Below, in pieces: positions 6,961-15,561 of a stretch of 29,449 nucleotides of DNA. The position numbers and the translations under genes are program-made. The stretch comes from CAMTWZ01 sp964412365 (lineage in GTDB: Bacteria > Bacteroidota > Rhodothermia > Balneolales > HLUCCA01). The notes below the pieces were generated by a model, which was not told where the DNA came from, made no database searches, and saw nothing but the letters and a program-made list of their open reading frames with translations. The stretch covers positions 1-29,449 of the forward strand of contig CAYPOI010000029.1 of the NCBI GenBank assembly GCA_964412365.1, written 5' to 3'. Within the stretch, counting starts at the first letter, position 1. The number at the start of each line of letters is the position of its first letter.

Positions 6961-7947
6961 ATGTCTGGTCGTATTCTAACCCCAATGGCCATCGCTTCGG
7001 TACTGCTTTTTTTCGGAGTCAGCAGCTGCGCCGAACAACAAACCACCCAGCGCCCTGAAGGCCTCTCCGATCTGTTCCAAGCCCTTCCGACCTCGGTGGT
7101 GGATCCACCCGAAAATCCCGGAACTCCGGAGAAAATCGAGCTGGGCCGGATGCTCTTTTTCGACGCGCGACTGTCGCGTTCCAAACTCACCAGTTGCAAT
7201 ACCTGCCACGACTTGACCCAGGCCGGTGTGGATCACCTCACCCGATCCATCGGCGAAGGCATCGGACAACGGAACACCCCTTCCGTGTTCAACACCGCGT
7301 TTTTAGGCACGATTTCGTTGGAAGAAACCACCAAAGAATTCCTCCGCTCGCATGAAGAAATGGACCTGACGGGTGTGGAGGCGGTAGAGAGAGTGAGTGA
7401 TGCTGGCTATCTGCCCTATTTCACAGCGGCGTTTCCCACGGAATCCGATCCGCTCACCTTCAACAATATCGCCAATGCCATCGCGGCATTCAGCCGGACT
7501 CTCATCACACCGAACGCCCCCTTCGATCGATACATCGCAGGCGATATGTCGGCTTTATCCGATCGCCAAAAAATCGGTTTGACCCTGTTCCAAGACAATG
7601 GATGTGCGGGTTGCCACAGTGGTCCGCTGTTGGGAGGCACCTTGTACACCAAATTCTCCCACTTGCAAGAAAAAGGGATGAGCCATGATTTTGGAGCGTA
7701 CCAAGTGAGCGGTGAACCAGACGACCAGTTCGTGTTCAGAGTTTCCCCATTACGGAATGTGGCACTCACCGCACCTTATTTCCACAATGGCTCCATTCTG
7801 GAATTGGATGAGGCCGTGCGGATCATGGGCAAAGCCCAATTGGGATTCACCATCAGCGAACAGGACATCAGCGACATGGTCGATTTCCTGAATGCGCTGA
7901 CCGGCGAATTTCCTGTGGTGGAAGCGCCGAAGTTGCCCTCCAAATAA
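6961..7947 (+). CDS. Dihaem cytochrome c peroxidase/MauG-family lipoprotein
   Basis: 328 residues, periplasmic, probably reducing hydrogen peroxide with electrons from a c-type cytochrome. The start at 6961 is chosen because GGAGG (6950-6954) sits six bases before it and it yields a lipoprotein signal ending VSSC23. Two haem sites are clear: CNTCH (79-83) and CAGCH (215-219). The C-terminal domain is canonical, with LRNVALTAPYFHNGS and EAVRIMGKAQLG, Met289 being the expected distal ligand of the electron-transfer haem. Two features are odd: Glu99 lies where a His normally caps the peroxidatic haem, and the segment that normally carries FWDGR with an inter-haem Trp is missing between F114 and S119. 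The active-site Glu (HEEM, about 132-133) remains. A perfect-stem terminator follows the stop. Confidence 0.93.
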   Translation: MSGRILTPMAIASVLLFFGVSSCAEQQTTQRPEGLSDLFQALPTSVVDPPENPGTPEKIELGRMLFFDARLSRSKLTSCNTCHDLTQAGVDHLTRSIGEGIGQRNTPSVFNTAFLGTISLEETTKEFLRSHEEMDLTGVEAVERVSDAGYLPYFTAAFPTESDPLTFNNIANAIAAFSRTLITPNAPFDRYIAGDMSALSDRQKIGLTLFQDNGCAGCHSGPLLGGTLYTKFSHLQEKGMSHDFGAYQVSGEPDDQFVFRVSPLRNVALTAPYFHNGSILELDEAVRIMGKAQLGFTISEQDISDMVDFLNALTGEFPVVEAPKLPSK

Positions 7948-7956
7948 TCACAAAAA

Positions 7957-7986
7957 AAAGGCCTGTCAATTCCTCGACAGGCCTTT
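7957..7986. terminator. Bidirectional terminator between convergent genes
   Basis: AAAGGCCTGTC (7957-7967) pairs perfectly over 11 bases with GACAGGCCTTT (7976-7986) around an 8-base loop. It lies between the peroxidase gene (+) stop at 7947 and the phosphoesterase gene (-) stop at 8010, with an A-run on one side and a short T-run in the stem on the other, serving both. Confidence 0.92.
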
Positions 7987-8009
7987 AACGGTCGTTTAGC
8001 TATACAAAT

Positions 8010-9614
8010 TTATTTCATCACAGAATCCACCACGTCGAGTGTGAACACATCGGTGTAAACGTCTCCGAATTGGGTGGTCACTTTCACATCGATGGTTCGG
8101 GTTCCAAGTGGGAGTCCCGTTGGCAAGTTCAATCGCCACATGTGGTAAGAAAGAGCGGGGTTCGACGGACGCACAAACGGCATCGACGTTTCGGAATGGT
8201 CTATTTCATAACGAAGGCTGGCGCGGCTCGGATCTTCGCTTGGCGTATACCGCATGCGGTTCCACTCACCACCATCAATTCGGTATTCCACCGTACAGAA
8301 CTCGCTGCCGTTGAATACATTCACATACAGTTGCGCGCGCGTACTGCGTCGGGTTCCTTCGGTTTGCGGAATCACCTTCGGTCCGTACACCCGCATCTGG
8401 TAGGATGCCGGCTTGCCATAGGCTTTGTACTCAAAGCGGTAGGTGTTTCCAGTAAAATGCAGGATCGCATAGCCTTTGGGCGTACCATCGCGCATGGTTC
8501 CATCGGGAATTCCATTCTCATCTTTCATCCCCGACCACCAATCGCCTGACGCCGTAGCCACATTGTAATGGTGATGCGGTTCTTCACGCTTCCATCCATC
8601 CGCCTCCCTGAAGAAGTGATGGCGTTGGGTGTGCGTATGTCCCGATAACGAAACCGAACGTGGATGATCTTTCAGGATGTCGAACAGACGACGACGATGC
8701 TCATCATAGAACGTCTGACCGAACGGGAATTCATCAAAAATCGGGATGTGGCCGCTGATGACGACCAGGTGATCCTTTGGTACAGTCGGAAGCAGATTTT
8801 CCAGGAATCGAAACTGCTCTTCACGGAAACCGCCGATGTAATTGGAGGATGTGTACGGATTGGGGTACACCACATTATCGAGCGTGATGAACAATACCTT
8901 TCCATGATAGAACGCATAGTTGGCCGGGCCGTACACGCGTTCGAAGGTCTCATCCGCGTGAATCTGTTCGGTCACATCGAAGTTCATGTCGTGGTTGCCG
9001 AAGACGTTGAACCATGGGAGTCCGACTCTCGATACGGCCTTGTTCAACGGTTCGAAAAATTCGAGCCGGTCGCCGACCAGATCGCCGAGCGATATTCCGA
9101 ACGACGGACCTTTCACGCCCACCAATTCCTGAACGATGGAGGCATCGAAATACCCCACTTCTTCCAAGGAATACGGTTGCGGATCCGCGAAGGCGACCAC
9201 ACTGAAGGTGTCGGATGCATCGCCTGTGAGCAATGCGAAATCGACCGATGCGGGAAGCGGACCTGTCGGTGCCACGCCTTCGTAGCGCAATTTCGGGGAA
9301 CCGGCTGGTTTATGGATATAAAAGAATTTGACCAGATTCAAGGAATCGACCGGATACCGATAGTTGCCCGGCTTGATGACGGAAATGATGGTATCGTCAG
9401 TGACAGGAATCTGATATCGGCCTTGCGCATCGGTGGTGACCACCGTCTCGCCGTTGGTCACGCTCACGCCGGCGATGCCGGGTTCGCGTGCGTCTTTGCG
9501 ACCGTTGGCATTCATGTCATGATAGACGATGCCTCGGGCAGTGGTCTGGGTTTGGGCGAAAAGCCCGGTCTGACCCACGAGGGTCAGACCGATGGTGATG
9601 AGGAGTACTTTCAT
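8010..9614 (-). CDS. Exported calcineurin-like metallophosphoesterase
   Basis: 534 residues with a signal peptide (ending LFAQ, about residue 21). An SdrD-like B domain comes first (about 27-85; DMNANGRKDARE resembles a calcium-binding loop), then the metallophosphoesterase core (about 135-340): DPQ (144-146) in place of the usual DxH, GDLVGD (177-182), GNHD (206-209), SGHIP with H289, and GHTHT with H326/H328. A C-terminal beta domain completes the MetallophosN-Metallophos-MetallophosC layout known in Bacteroidota. Replacement of the first His by Gln is, as I recall, usual in that subgroup. The open frame extends upstream to 9884 inside the receptor gene, but the ATG at 9614, two bases after the receptor stop, starts the signal peptide. 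The substrate is unknown; phosphodiesters or phosphorylated polymers are plausible given the receptor partner. Confidence 0.92.
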   Translation of the reverse strand: MKVLLITIGLTLVGQTGLFAQTQTTARGIVYHDMNANGRKDAREPGIAGVSVTNGETVVTTDAQGRYQIPVTDDTIISVIKPGNYRYPVDSLNLVKFFYIHKPAGSPKLRYEGVAPTGPLPASVDFALLTGDASDTFSVVAFADPQPYSLEEVGYFDASIVQELVGVKGPSFGISLGDLVGDRLEFFEPLNKAVSRVGLPWFNVFGNHDMNFDVTEQIHADETFERVYGPANYAFYHGKVLFITLDNVVYPNPYTSSNYIGGFREEQFRFLENLLPTVPKDHLVVISGHIPIFDEFPFGQTFYDEHRRRLFDILKDHPRSVSLSGHTHTQRHHFFREADGWKREEPHHHYNVATASGDWWSGMKDENGIPDGTMRDGTPKGYAILHFTGNTYRFEYKAYGKPASYQMRVYGPKVIPQTEGTRRSTRAQLYVNVFNGSEFCTVEYRIDGGEWNRMRYTPSEDPSRASLRYEIDHSETSMPFVRPSNPALSYHMWRLNLPTGLPLGTRTIDVKVTTQFGDVYTDVFTLDVVDSVMK

Positions 9615-9616
9615 GA

Positions 9617-12600
9617 TCAGAACAAGATTCGAGCCGATACTTGGAACTGCCATGGTGTGCCGCCTGGATTGGTGACACCCACGTTTTGGTTCACCGCATA
9701 CACATACTGCTGAGTGGTTGGGTTGAATCCACGGATGGTCAGAAGATTCTGATCGCCAAGGGTTTTGGTGGTTCCCCATTCTTTGTCGATCAGGTTGGCG
9801 ATGTTGAAAACATCCAAGGCCAATTCCACACCGGTGCGGTTTTGACCAGGAACCATGAACTTCCGAGCCACTCTCAAATCCCACGTTCCGAAGAAGTCGT
9901 TTTCACATCCGTTACGCGCCGCGATGCCACCTAGAGATTCTTGAATACACTCGCGGGCCAAGTTATTCTTGTTGTCCAGTACGGTTTGCATATCGGTTGC
10001 GATCGTCGGATCGGTCAACGCATCGGCAGGGTCGAACACATAGGCCAAGTCGTTCGAGCTGACAAAATCACCGTTTACGTTTCCGTTCACACGGAGAGAA
10101 TAACGGGTTCCACCCAATCCTGAGTAGCGGACGCCTACCGCCACGCCATAGAACGTTGGCAACGTGCCGTAAAAGACGACTTTGTTGCGGAACTGGACGT
10201 TTGAGTACGACATCGTGCTCAATTCACGCGGGTCATCCACCACCATCTGGAACAAGGTGGCGCTGTTGGCCACGTTTCCATTGTAGGAGGTGTTGTCTTT
10301 CGAGTCGTTCCAGGTGAAGCTGGCGTTGACGGAGCCATCACGGAAGTAGTTCCATGATCCATCCACAACAGCTGTATAGGTGTTGTTTTTGCCTTCGCTG
10401 ACCAGCTCGAGAACACGACCGATGCGGGTGGTTTTACGGCCTCGGGTCCAGTCGGCAGAACCATTTGATGTGTTGATGGTGTTCGCTGGCACATACACTC
10501 CACGGTTGCCTTCGTTAGACAATGTGAAGTACGGGTCATCCACGATGTTGCGGTCGATGTACATGTAGTTGTTGCGAGCGAACGATCCGATCAAATTCAC
10601 ACCCAAGCGAAGGGAGCTGCCGAAAAAGCGGTTGTAACTCACGTTCGCTTTATACACGGTAGGCACTTTCAAATCTTCGCTGTTCATGTTGATGGTGGTT
10701 GCCGGCTGAACCAAGGGGTTGGCCAACAGATCCACACCAGGTGCGGTCGACGGGTCAGCTCGATATCCAGGGAAGTTCGGAGTCGGGACCAACGCGCCAC
10801 GCACATCAATCGCCGATACTTTCGATCCATCGAACTGAAGGTTGTTCACATCCGAGTAGTTGTTCAACGACGATCCGAAGACGCCCGCACCCACTTTCAA
10901 GATGTCGGTGTTGTTGCCACCGATGTTCCAAATGGCTTGGAAGCGGGGTTGGATCTGAAATCCGGCGGCGGATTTGTCGGTTCTCAGTCCAAGGTCTTCC
11001 GAAACAATCGGGTTGAATTCCGGAGCGACGAAGTACGAGGTGTAATCGGCACGCAGACCAAACGTCAAGTTCAGGTCGCGCAAGATTTGCCATTGCGCTT
11101 GGGTGTAGAGTCCGCCACTGAACACATTTTGTTCCACTTCCGGATTTTCAAACGCCACTTCTCTCGCATACCGATACGGTGTGAGGTTGTCGAAATTGTC
11201 CAGACCCGTGAAGAAGAACCGGCCGTTGAACTCGCTGGTTGCCAACGAATTCAGGTTATTCAGCATCAGATCGCCACCGAACGTGTATTGAATACCGCGA
11301 CGGTCGGTGTAGTATAAATTATTTACCACTTGATAGACGTTCGACTCGAATGTCTCGGGCAAATACCGTTGTCCACCGATTTGGATGGTGGTTCGGTACG
11401 TGGTTCCACCGATGGTCGACGAGATGTTCTCGACGATGGCACGCGGGATGTTGGCGGATGGGAGCTGATCGCTCGGGCGTCCGTCATCCAAGGTGTACAA
11501 ATGCTGAACTTTGAATTCGTTTGTCCATCCCCCATCGAAACTGGTGCGAAGCGAGGCCATCAAGCTGTTCGCCATCGACAAGTGGGTACCATACACTTCA
11601 TACAAGTTGATGCGGCTGTTGTCGTTCACACCTTGGTTGTTCATGTCTCGGGTGAAGTTGTTCCGCACCGTCAACAGGTTGCGGTTGTTCAACTGCCAAT
11701 CCAAGCGACCGAAAAAGGTGTGCGTGTCGCGGAGTTTGTCAAAACTTCCGGTCTGAGGGGAATCGGCCACGCCGTATTTGTCGCGTGCGATCTGTAGGAA
11801 ACGATCCAAGTTGTCTTGGGAAATCCCTTGAATGATTTCGTCATCCGTACTTTGAATATCCGCGATGTACAACGGACGAGCATCCAACTGACCATCGTAC
11901 GTCATGAAGAAATGTGCCTTATCTCGCATGATCGGTCCGCCGAGGGTAAATCCGAATTGGTTGATCGAGAACTCATTGGTCCGACGCTGGCCACGGGTAT
12001 CGTATTTGCTCGCGAGCTGATCGGCGCGGTTGTACAAAAATGCGGATCCTTCGAAGCGGTTGGTGCCCGAGCGGGTCACGGCGCTGATCAATCCGCCCCC
12101 GTTGCGACCATAGCTCACATCGTAGCTGTTGGTGACCACTTCGAACTCACGGATGGCTTCCATCGAAATGGAGTACGGTCCGCGGTTGGTCGTGCCGCTC
12201 GAGAGCGGGCTTCGGTTCGTCATCCCATCGATCGTGTAGTTCGTGGATGAGAACAATTGGCCAAGCAAGTTGCTGCCACGGCTCACTGGCGACAAATCAA
12301 TCAAGCTTGTGAAATTTCGCCCGTTCACGGGCAAGGTTTCCAGATTCTTACGAGTGACGGACGTCTTCGAGCCCATCCGGTCGAGTGTCATGTTGTAGGT
12401 ATCGCTCACAACGGTCACTTCATCGAGCATCTGAGTGCTTTCGACCAGTTCGAAATCGAAACGAAGGTGGTCGCCTTGGTTCATGGCCACCATTTGCACC
12501 TGCTTCGACACATAGCCGATGAAGCTGGCGGTGATGGTGTAGTTCGTGCCCAACGGAATCTGTTGAATCACATAGGTTCCGGCGAGTCCGGTCGATGCGC

Positions 12601-12772
12601 CTGTGACGAAGCCGGTGGCTTCATTTTTGATGGTGACGGTGGCGCCGGTGAGTAATTCGCCTGCATCATCTCGGATGGTGCCCGTGATGCTGGTGTTGGT
12701 GCCCTGTCCAACAACCGACGTGCTGATGGCCAGCAAGAAAAAGAAAAACGTGAATAGTGACTGTGGTTTCAT
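9617..12772 (-). CDS. Oar-like TonB-dependent outer membrane receptor
   Basis: 1051 residues. Signal peptide (ending VVGQ, about residue 23), a CarboxypepD_reg-like domain (about 28-110), a TonB-box-like DEVTVVS near 116, a plug domain (about 125-240; LPVNGRNFTSLIDLSPV, YTIDGMTN) and a beta barrel ending in a terminal Phe (SARILF), the normal signal for BAM-mediated insertion. The GGGLISAVTRSGTNRFEGS region and overall length are typical of the Oar family, named for a Myxococcus protein. These receptors pull large or scarce ligands through the outer membrane using TonB energy. The stop is followed after two bases by the phosphoesterase start, so the two products probably work on the same substrate: capture outside, dephosphorylation at the envelope. 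The 125-base gap before it carries an inverted repeat and a weak promoter candidate. Confidence 0.93.
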   Translation of the reverse strand: MKPQSLFTFFFFLLAISTSVVGQGTNTSITGTIRDDAGELLTGATVTIKNEATGFVTGASTGLAGTYVIQQIPLGTNYTITASFIGYVSKQVQMVAMNQGDHLRFDFELVESTQMLDEVTVVSDTYNMTLDRMGSKTSVTRKNLETLPVNGRNFTSLIDLSPVSRGSNLLGQLFSSTNYTIDGMTNRSPLSSGTTNRGPYSISMEAIREFEVVTNSYDVSYGRNGGGLISAVTRSGTNRFEGSAFLYNRADQLASKYDTRGQRRTNEFSINQFGFTLGGPIMRDKAHFFMTYDGQLDARPLYIADIQSTDDEIIQGISQDNLDRFLQIARDKYGVADSPQTGSFDKLRDTHTFFGRLDWQLNNRNLLTVRNNFTRDMNNQGVNDNSRINLYEVYGTHLSMANSLMASLRTSFDGGWTNEFKVQHLYTLDDGRPSDQLPSANIPRAIVENISSTIGGTTYRTTIQIGGQRYLPETFESNVYQVVNNLYYTDRRGIQYTFGGDLMLNNLNSLATSEFNGRFFFTGLDNFDNLTPYRYAREVAFENPEVEQNVFSGGLYTQAQWQILRDLNLTFGLRADYTSYFVAPEFNPIVSEDLGLRTDKSAAGFQIQPRFQAIWNIGGNNTDILKVGAGVFGSSLNNYSDVNNLQFDGSKVSAIDVRGALVPTPNFPGYRADPSTAPGVDLLANPLVQPATTINMNSEDLKVPTVYKANVSYNRFFGSSLRLGVNLIGSFARNNYMYIDRNIVDDPYFTLSNEGNRGVYVPANTINTSNGSADWTRGRKTTRIGRVLELVSEGKNNTYTAVVDGSWNYFRDGSVNASFTWNDSKDNTSYNGNVANSATLFQMVVDDPRELSTMSYSNVQFRNKVVFYGTLPTFYGVAVGVRYSGLGGTRYSLRVNGNVNGDFVSSNDLAYVFDPADALTDPTIATDMQTVLDNKNNLARECIQESLGGIAARNGCENDFFGTWDLRVARKFMVPGQNRTGVELALDVFNIANLIDKEWGTTKTLGDQNLLTIRGFNPTTQQYVYAVNQNVGVTNPGGTPWQFQVSARILF

Positions 12773-12803
12773 GAGGGTACAATGGTTTGGTTTTAGTAGC
12801 CCT

Positions 12804-12881
12804 CAAGATTACCGCGCCTACATCACTCCAAAATGACCCCTCTGTTTGGTATCTGTTTCAATTAATTAACGTTCCGTTAAT
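12804..12881 (-). promoter_or_regulatory. Candidate regulatory region of the Oar receptor gene
   Basis: The 125-base gap before the receptor gene contains a perfect inverted repeat ATTAACG-TTC-CGTTAAT (12865-12881). Downstream of it on the minus strand, a TTG (12831-12829) and TAATCTTG (12811-12804) are 17 bases apart, close to the Bacteroidota promoter form TTG/TAnnTTTG with one mismatch. The repeat is AT-rich with no T-run, so it looks more like an operator than a terminator for the preceding gene. Both assignments are tentative. Confidence 0.3.
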
Positions 12882-12897
12882 GAAAATGCACTTCCAA

Positions 12898-14562
12898 TTA
12901 AAAACCGACCGACACACTGTATTTGAATAGCAGATCCGGATAGGTAATGGTGCTGAAACCCATCTTGATATTCTTGCCAAGTAAGTACGTGCGCGTAAGC
13001 GAGAGACCTGTCGGAATGGGCATCCCCATCGTGGTTTTCATATCTGACTCTGGATTGTTGTGCAGCCCTTCACCGAGCATCACGGTGGTTCCGAACCGAT
13101 AGTGCGGATCTCGATAATCGGATACGCGACGTATAGCCTGGAAAAAGAATCCATCAAAGTCCAAATACAACAACCGTACCGGAATGAGTGCGATACTCCA
13201 AGGAGTGAATGAATCTTTCATTTGAAAATCCATCCCGAAACCCACGCCATGAGCCGATTTTTTCCCGATGTAGGAGTCGCCGAAGGTCATCGACAATTCT
13301 CCAGAATACTTGGTGTAGTTCATTGTGAGGGTATGTCGACCAAGAGCCACATCCGCTCCGAATGCCATTGACGAAGGTAGCTGAACCGTCATATCCTCGA
13401 TCAATTGATTGATGTCGCGACGCGTGGTCAGGTTGGGTTTTGCGGCCTGAAGGGTATCGAGCTTCACTTTCAAGTCTCCACCGAGCACATCGTCTCCGAT
13501 CACAAAAACCGGAAGGTAGGCATCTCCATAGGCATCCGGATCGGTCAGTTGGAACGTTGGCATTTTGGTGTACAAGGCCGACAGCGTGACTCGGCGAAAC
13601 ATCGGCGCACGATAGGTAAGTCCGATGGAGTATCCGTTTTGAGTGTCTTTATATGAACCACGCGCACGCATGTACAACTCGTTGGTTTCTCCGTTGGCAA
13701 AATCAAGGTTTGGGTCTTCAGGGTTGTTAAAAAAGCGCTCATCCGCTCTGCTCACAACCACCATCCCCGTGAAATCGGCCTCTAGATTCCGAAAACTCGA
13801 CATCTGGTATCGCGTGAAGGATAATCCCATGTCGAGATCCCCGAACGGACTGTCCTTCAGAACGCTCACGCCCATCGCGGTGGTGAATGCATTCATATTG
13901 AGAGTCATCCGGGTAGCGATAGAAATGTTCATCAGCACATCAAACCGAATGCTCACGTCGTCGCTGCCTTGTTCTTGGGCGATTTGCGTGTTGATACCAG
14001 TAGCCAGCATGCCGAATTCAGCATTCAGCGGCTGATGTGTGGCGAACGCCAATGTGGCCCGATTTCCCAATGGCACAGCCAGTGTGATAGATGGGAATGG
14101 TGGACGAACCCCGCCATTCACACCACGGAATTTCGTGTGCGACCGGTATCCGCCATCCAAGAAATTCACTTGTTCCGGATCATCAAGGATGCTGTTCATC
14201 GAGCTGCTCACTTCGTCGTCCAGCAGATACCCAACTTCATTGCTAAGGAAAGATCCCCGCTTCAGAGCCGGCATCAGGCTTCCATCAACGATGAATTCGC
14301 GGGTTCGAAGGGATGCGAGTTCTGCGGGGTTTCCGGTCGCCGCAGCCGCACCGGAACGGATGCGTGGAGATAGAAGTCCGCCATAGCCGGACGAGCTGAA
14401 CACATTCGATGAGTTCAGGCCTAGCTGGAAGGTGAAGTCTACATTTCCACCGCGCCATAGAGACATTTCGGGTTTCGCTTCTTCGTCATCCGCTTGTGAG
14501 AAAACGGTTGGAGCGCACAGCAAGAGCAAAAGGAGCGCGGAAAGTGTGATACGTGGGTTCAT
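12898..14562 (-). CDS. Outer membrane beta-barrel protein, FadL/PorV-like
   Basis: 554 residues. Signal peptide (LLLLLLCAPTVFSQ, cleaved near 22), then a long run of amphipathic strands ending in Phe (YSVSVGF). GNPAELASL (76-84) resembles the N-terminal NPA motif of OmpP1/FadL-type and PorV-type barrels. An AAGGAG Shine-Dalgarno lies five bases before the ATG and overlaps the end of the PorV-like gene (13-base gap), indicating co-expression. The segment at about 110-150 (FLSNEVGYLLDDEVSSSMNS) has no family resemblance I can name. The exact function is unknown: hydrophobic-substrate uptake, or a second outer-membrane partner for the giant protein encoded two genes upstream. Confidence 0.75.
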   Translation of the reverse strand: MNPRITLSALLLLLLCAPTVFSQADDEEAKPEMSLWRGGNVDFTFQLGLNSSNVFSSSGYGGLLSPRIRSGAAAATGNPAELASLRTREFIVDGSLMPALKRGSFLSNEVGYLLDDEVSSSMNSILDDPEQVNFLDGGYRSHTKFRGVNGGVRPPFPSITLAVPLGNRATLAFATHQPLNAEFGMLATGINTQIAQEQGSDDVSIRFDVLMNISIATRMTLNMNAFTTAMGVSVLKDSPFGDLDMGLSFTRYQMSSFRNLEADFTGMVVVSRADERFFNNPEDPNLDFANGETNELYMRARGSYKDTQNGYSIGLTYRAPMFRRVTLSALYTKMPTFQLTDPDAYGDAYLPVFVIGDDVLGGDLKVKLDTLQAAKPNLTTRRDINQLIEDMTVQLPSSMAFGADVALGRHTLTMNYTKYSGELSMTFGDSYIGKKSAHGVGFGMDFQMKDSFTPWSIALIPVRLLYLDFDGFFFQAIRRVSDYRDPHYRFGTTVMLGEGLHNNPESDMKTTMGMPIPTGLSLTRTYLLGKNIKMGFSTITYPDLLFKYSVSVGF

Positions 14563-14575
14563 GGCGTCTCCTTGG

Positions 14576-15550
14576 TCAGAATTGAATGGCGATGGAAATC
14601 CGTTGCGATGGCTTCAACGGATCGATGAGATAGGCGTAATCGAGTCGTAAACGAAATCCGACGACGGAAGGCGTTTTAAGTCCCACACCGGCGGTGTAGC
14701 GCTCATCGTCGAACGAATTCACCCTGTATTCGGCTCCTCCCCGCAGATAGAGCACATCAAGGAAACCCGTTTCCAGACCCACACGAAGTGCCGGATCGAT
14801 TTCGGTATGTAGAGAGGGCTTGTAATCGGCCACCACTGTGGTGGAGCGGAACGCTTTGAAACTGGTTCCTAAAATCAGTTCTGACGGCAGGTTTTCCGAG
14901 TAGTTTCCACGCGCCGGATTCGACGTGCTGGAGTTTTGTGAGTCCCATTGAAACGTGTTCATGACATCACGGTAAACCACCCCAAAGCCAACTCGATCAT
15001 TCGGCCGATACAACATCCCCAGATCCACACCGAATCCGGTACCGTTGCCGCTCACCTGCATCTCGCGCCCGGCTTGAATCTCATCCGGATCAAACACGAT
15101 GTAATCGCCGTCATTGAAGCCGTTCTTTCCAAAACCGGAATGACGATACTTCAATCCAAGTCCTGCGCGAAATGCTTTATACTGATACCCTACTCCTACT
15201 TGAGCAGAGAATTCACGAAGCATGTCGTCGCCCGATTCAATGACTGTGAGACCCGCGCCCAAATTGTCCCAAGGTAGTGGAGCTACCAAAGCCATGAACC
15301 GATAGGTCACGAATTCCATCTGGTCGGCATGCGAAAACGAGGTGATGTAATGTTTCGTGTCGGCAAGTCCGGCCGGGTTCCAATACACGGAATGTTCGTC
15401 GTCGGCGAGGCCGACAAACGCGCCACCCATGGCCATTGGCCGGGCTCCAAAACCGATATCCACATGGGATGCGGAGATGTTGCTCAGACCCTGACCAAAA
15501 ACAGCCGGTGCCACCAGCGAAACGAAAAGGATAGGAAGTAGGGATTTCAT
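14576..15550 (-). CDS. PorV/PorQ-family outer membrane protein
   Basis: 324 residues with signal peptide (ending VFGQ, residue 20). The diagnostic N-terminus GFGARPMAMGGAFVGLADD (33-51) followed by SVYWNPAGLA is that of the PorV/PorQ (UPF0164) family, and the chain ends ISIAIQF like other barrels. PorV is the shuttle of the type IX secretion system: it accepts substrates by their C-terminal domain and passes them to the attachment machinery. Start supported by AAGGA eight bases before the ATG, which lies 11 bases after the stop of the 2386-residue gene. This position next to a large CTD-bearing protein suggests a dedicated delivery or anchoring partner. Other T9SS parts (PorU, SprA, PorT) are not in the window, so it may instead be a paralogue with a structural role. 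Confidence 0.9.
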   Translation of the reverse strand: MKSLLPILFVSLVAPAVFGQGLSNISASHVDIGFGARPMAMGGAFVGLADDEHSVYWNPAGLADTKHYITSFSHADQMEFVTYRFMALVAPLPWDNLGAGLTVIESGDDMLREFSAQVGVGYQYKAFRAGLGLKYRHSGFGKNGFNDGDYIVFDPDEIQAGREMQVSGNGTGFGVDLGMLYRPNDRVGFGVVYRDVMNTFQWDSQNSSTSNPARGNYSENLPSELILGTSFKAFRSTTVVADYKPSLHTEIDPALRVGLETGFLDVLYLRGGAEYRVNSFDDERYTAGVGLKTPSVVGFRLRLDYAYLIDPLKPSQRISIAIQF

Positions 15551-15561
15551 GAGTGGATTCC

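Noticed and set aside
8664..9713. A 349-codon rightward open frame
   Set aside because: It is antisense to the metallophosphoesterase gene, whose metal motifs and signal peptide are unmistakable. The frame has low-complexity, family-less protein and no start signals.
9615..9884. Upstream extension of the phosphoesterase inside the receptor gene
   Set aside because: The extension is out of frame with the receptor and lacks a signal; the ATG at 9614 starts a clear signal peptide right after the receptor stop.
12865..12881. Inverted repeat as rho-independent terminator of the upstream barrel gene
   Set aside because: The stem is AT-rich and is not followed by a T-run on the minus strand; treated as a possible operator instead.
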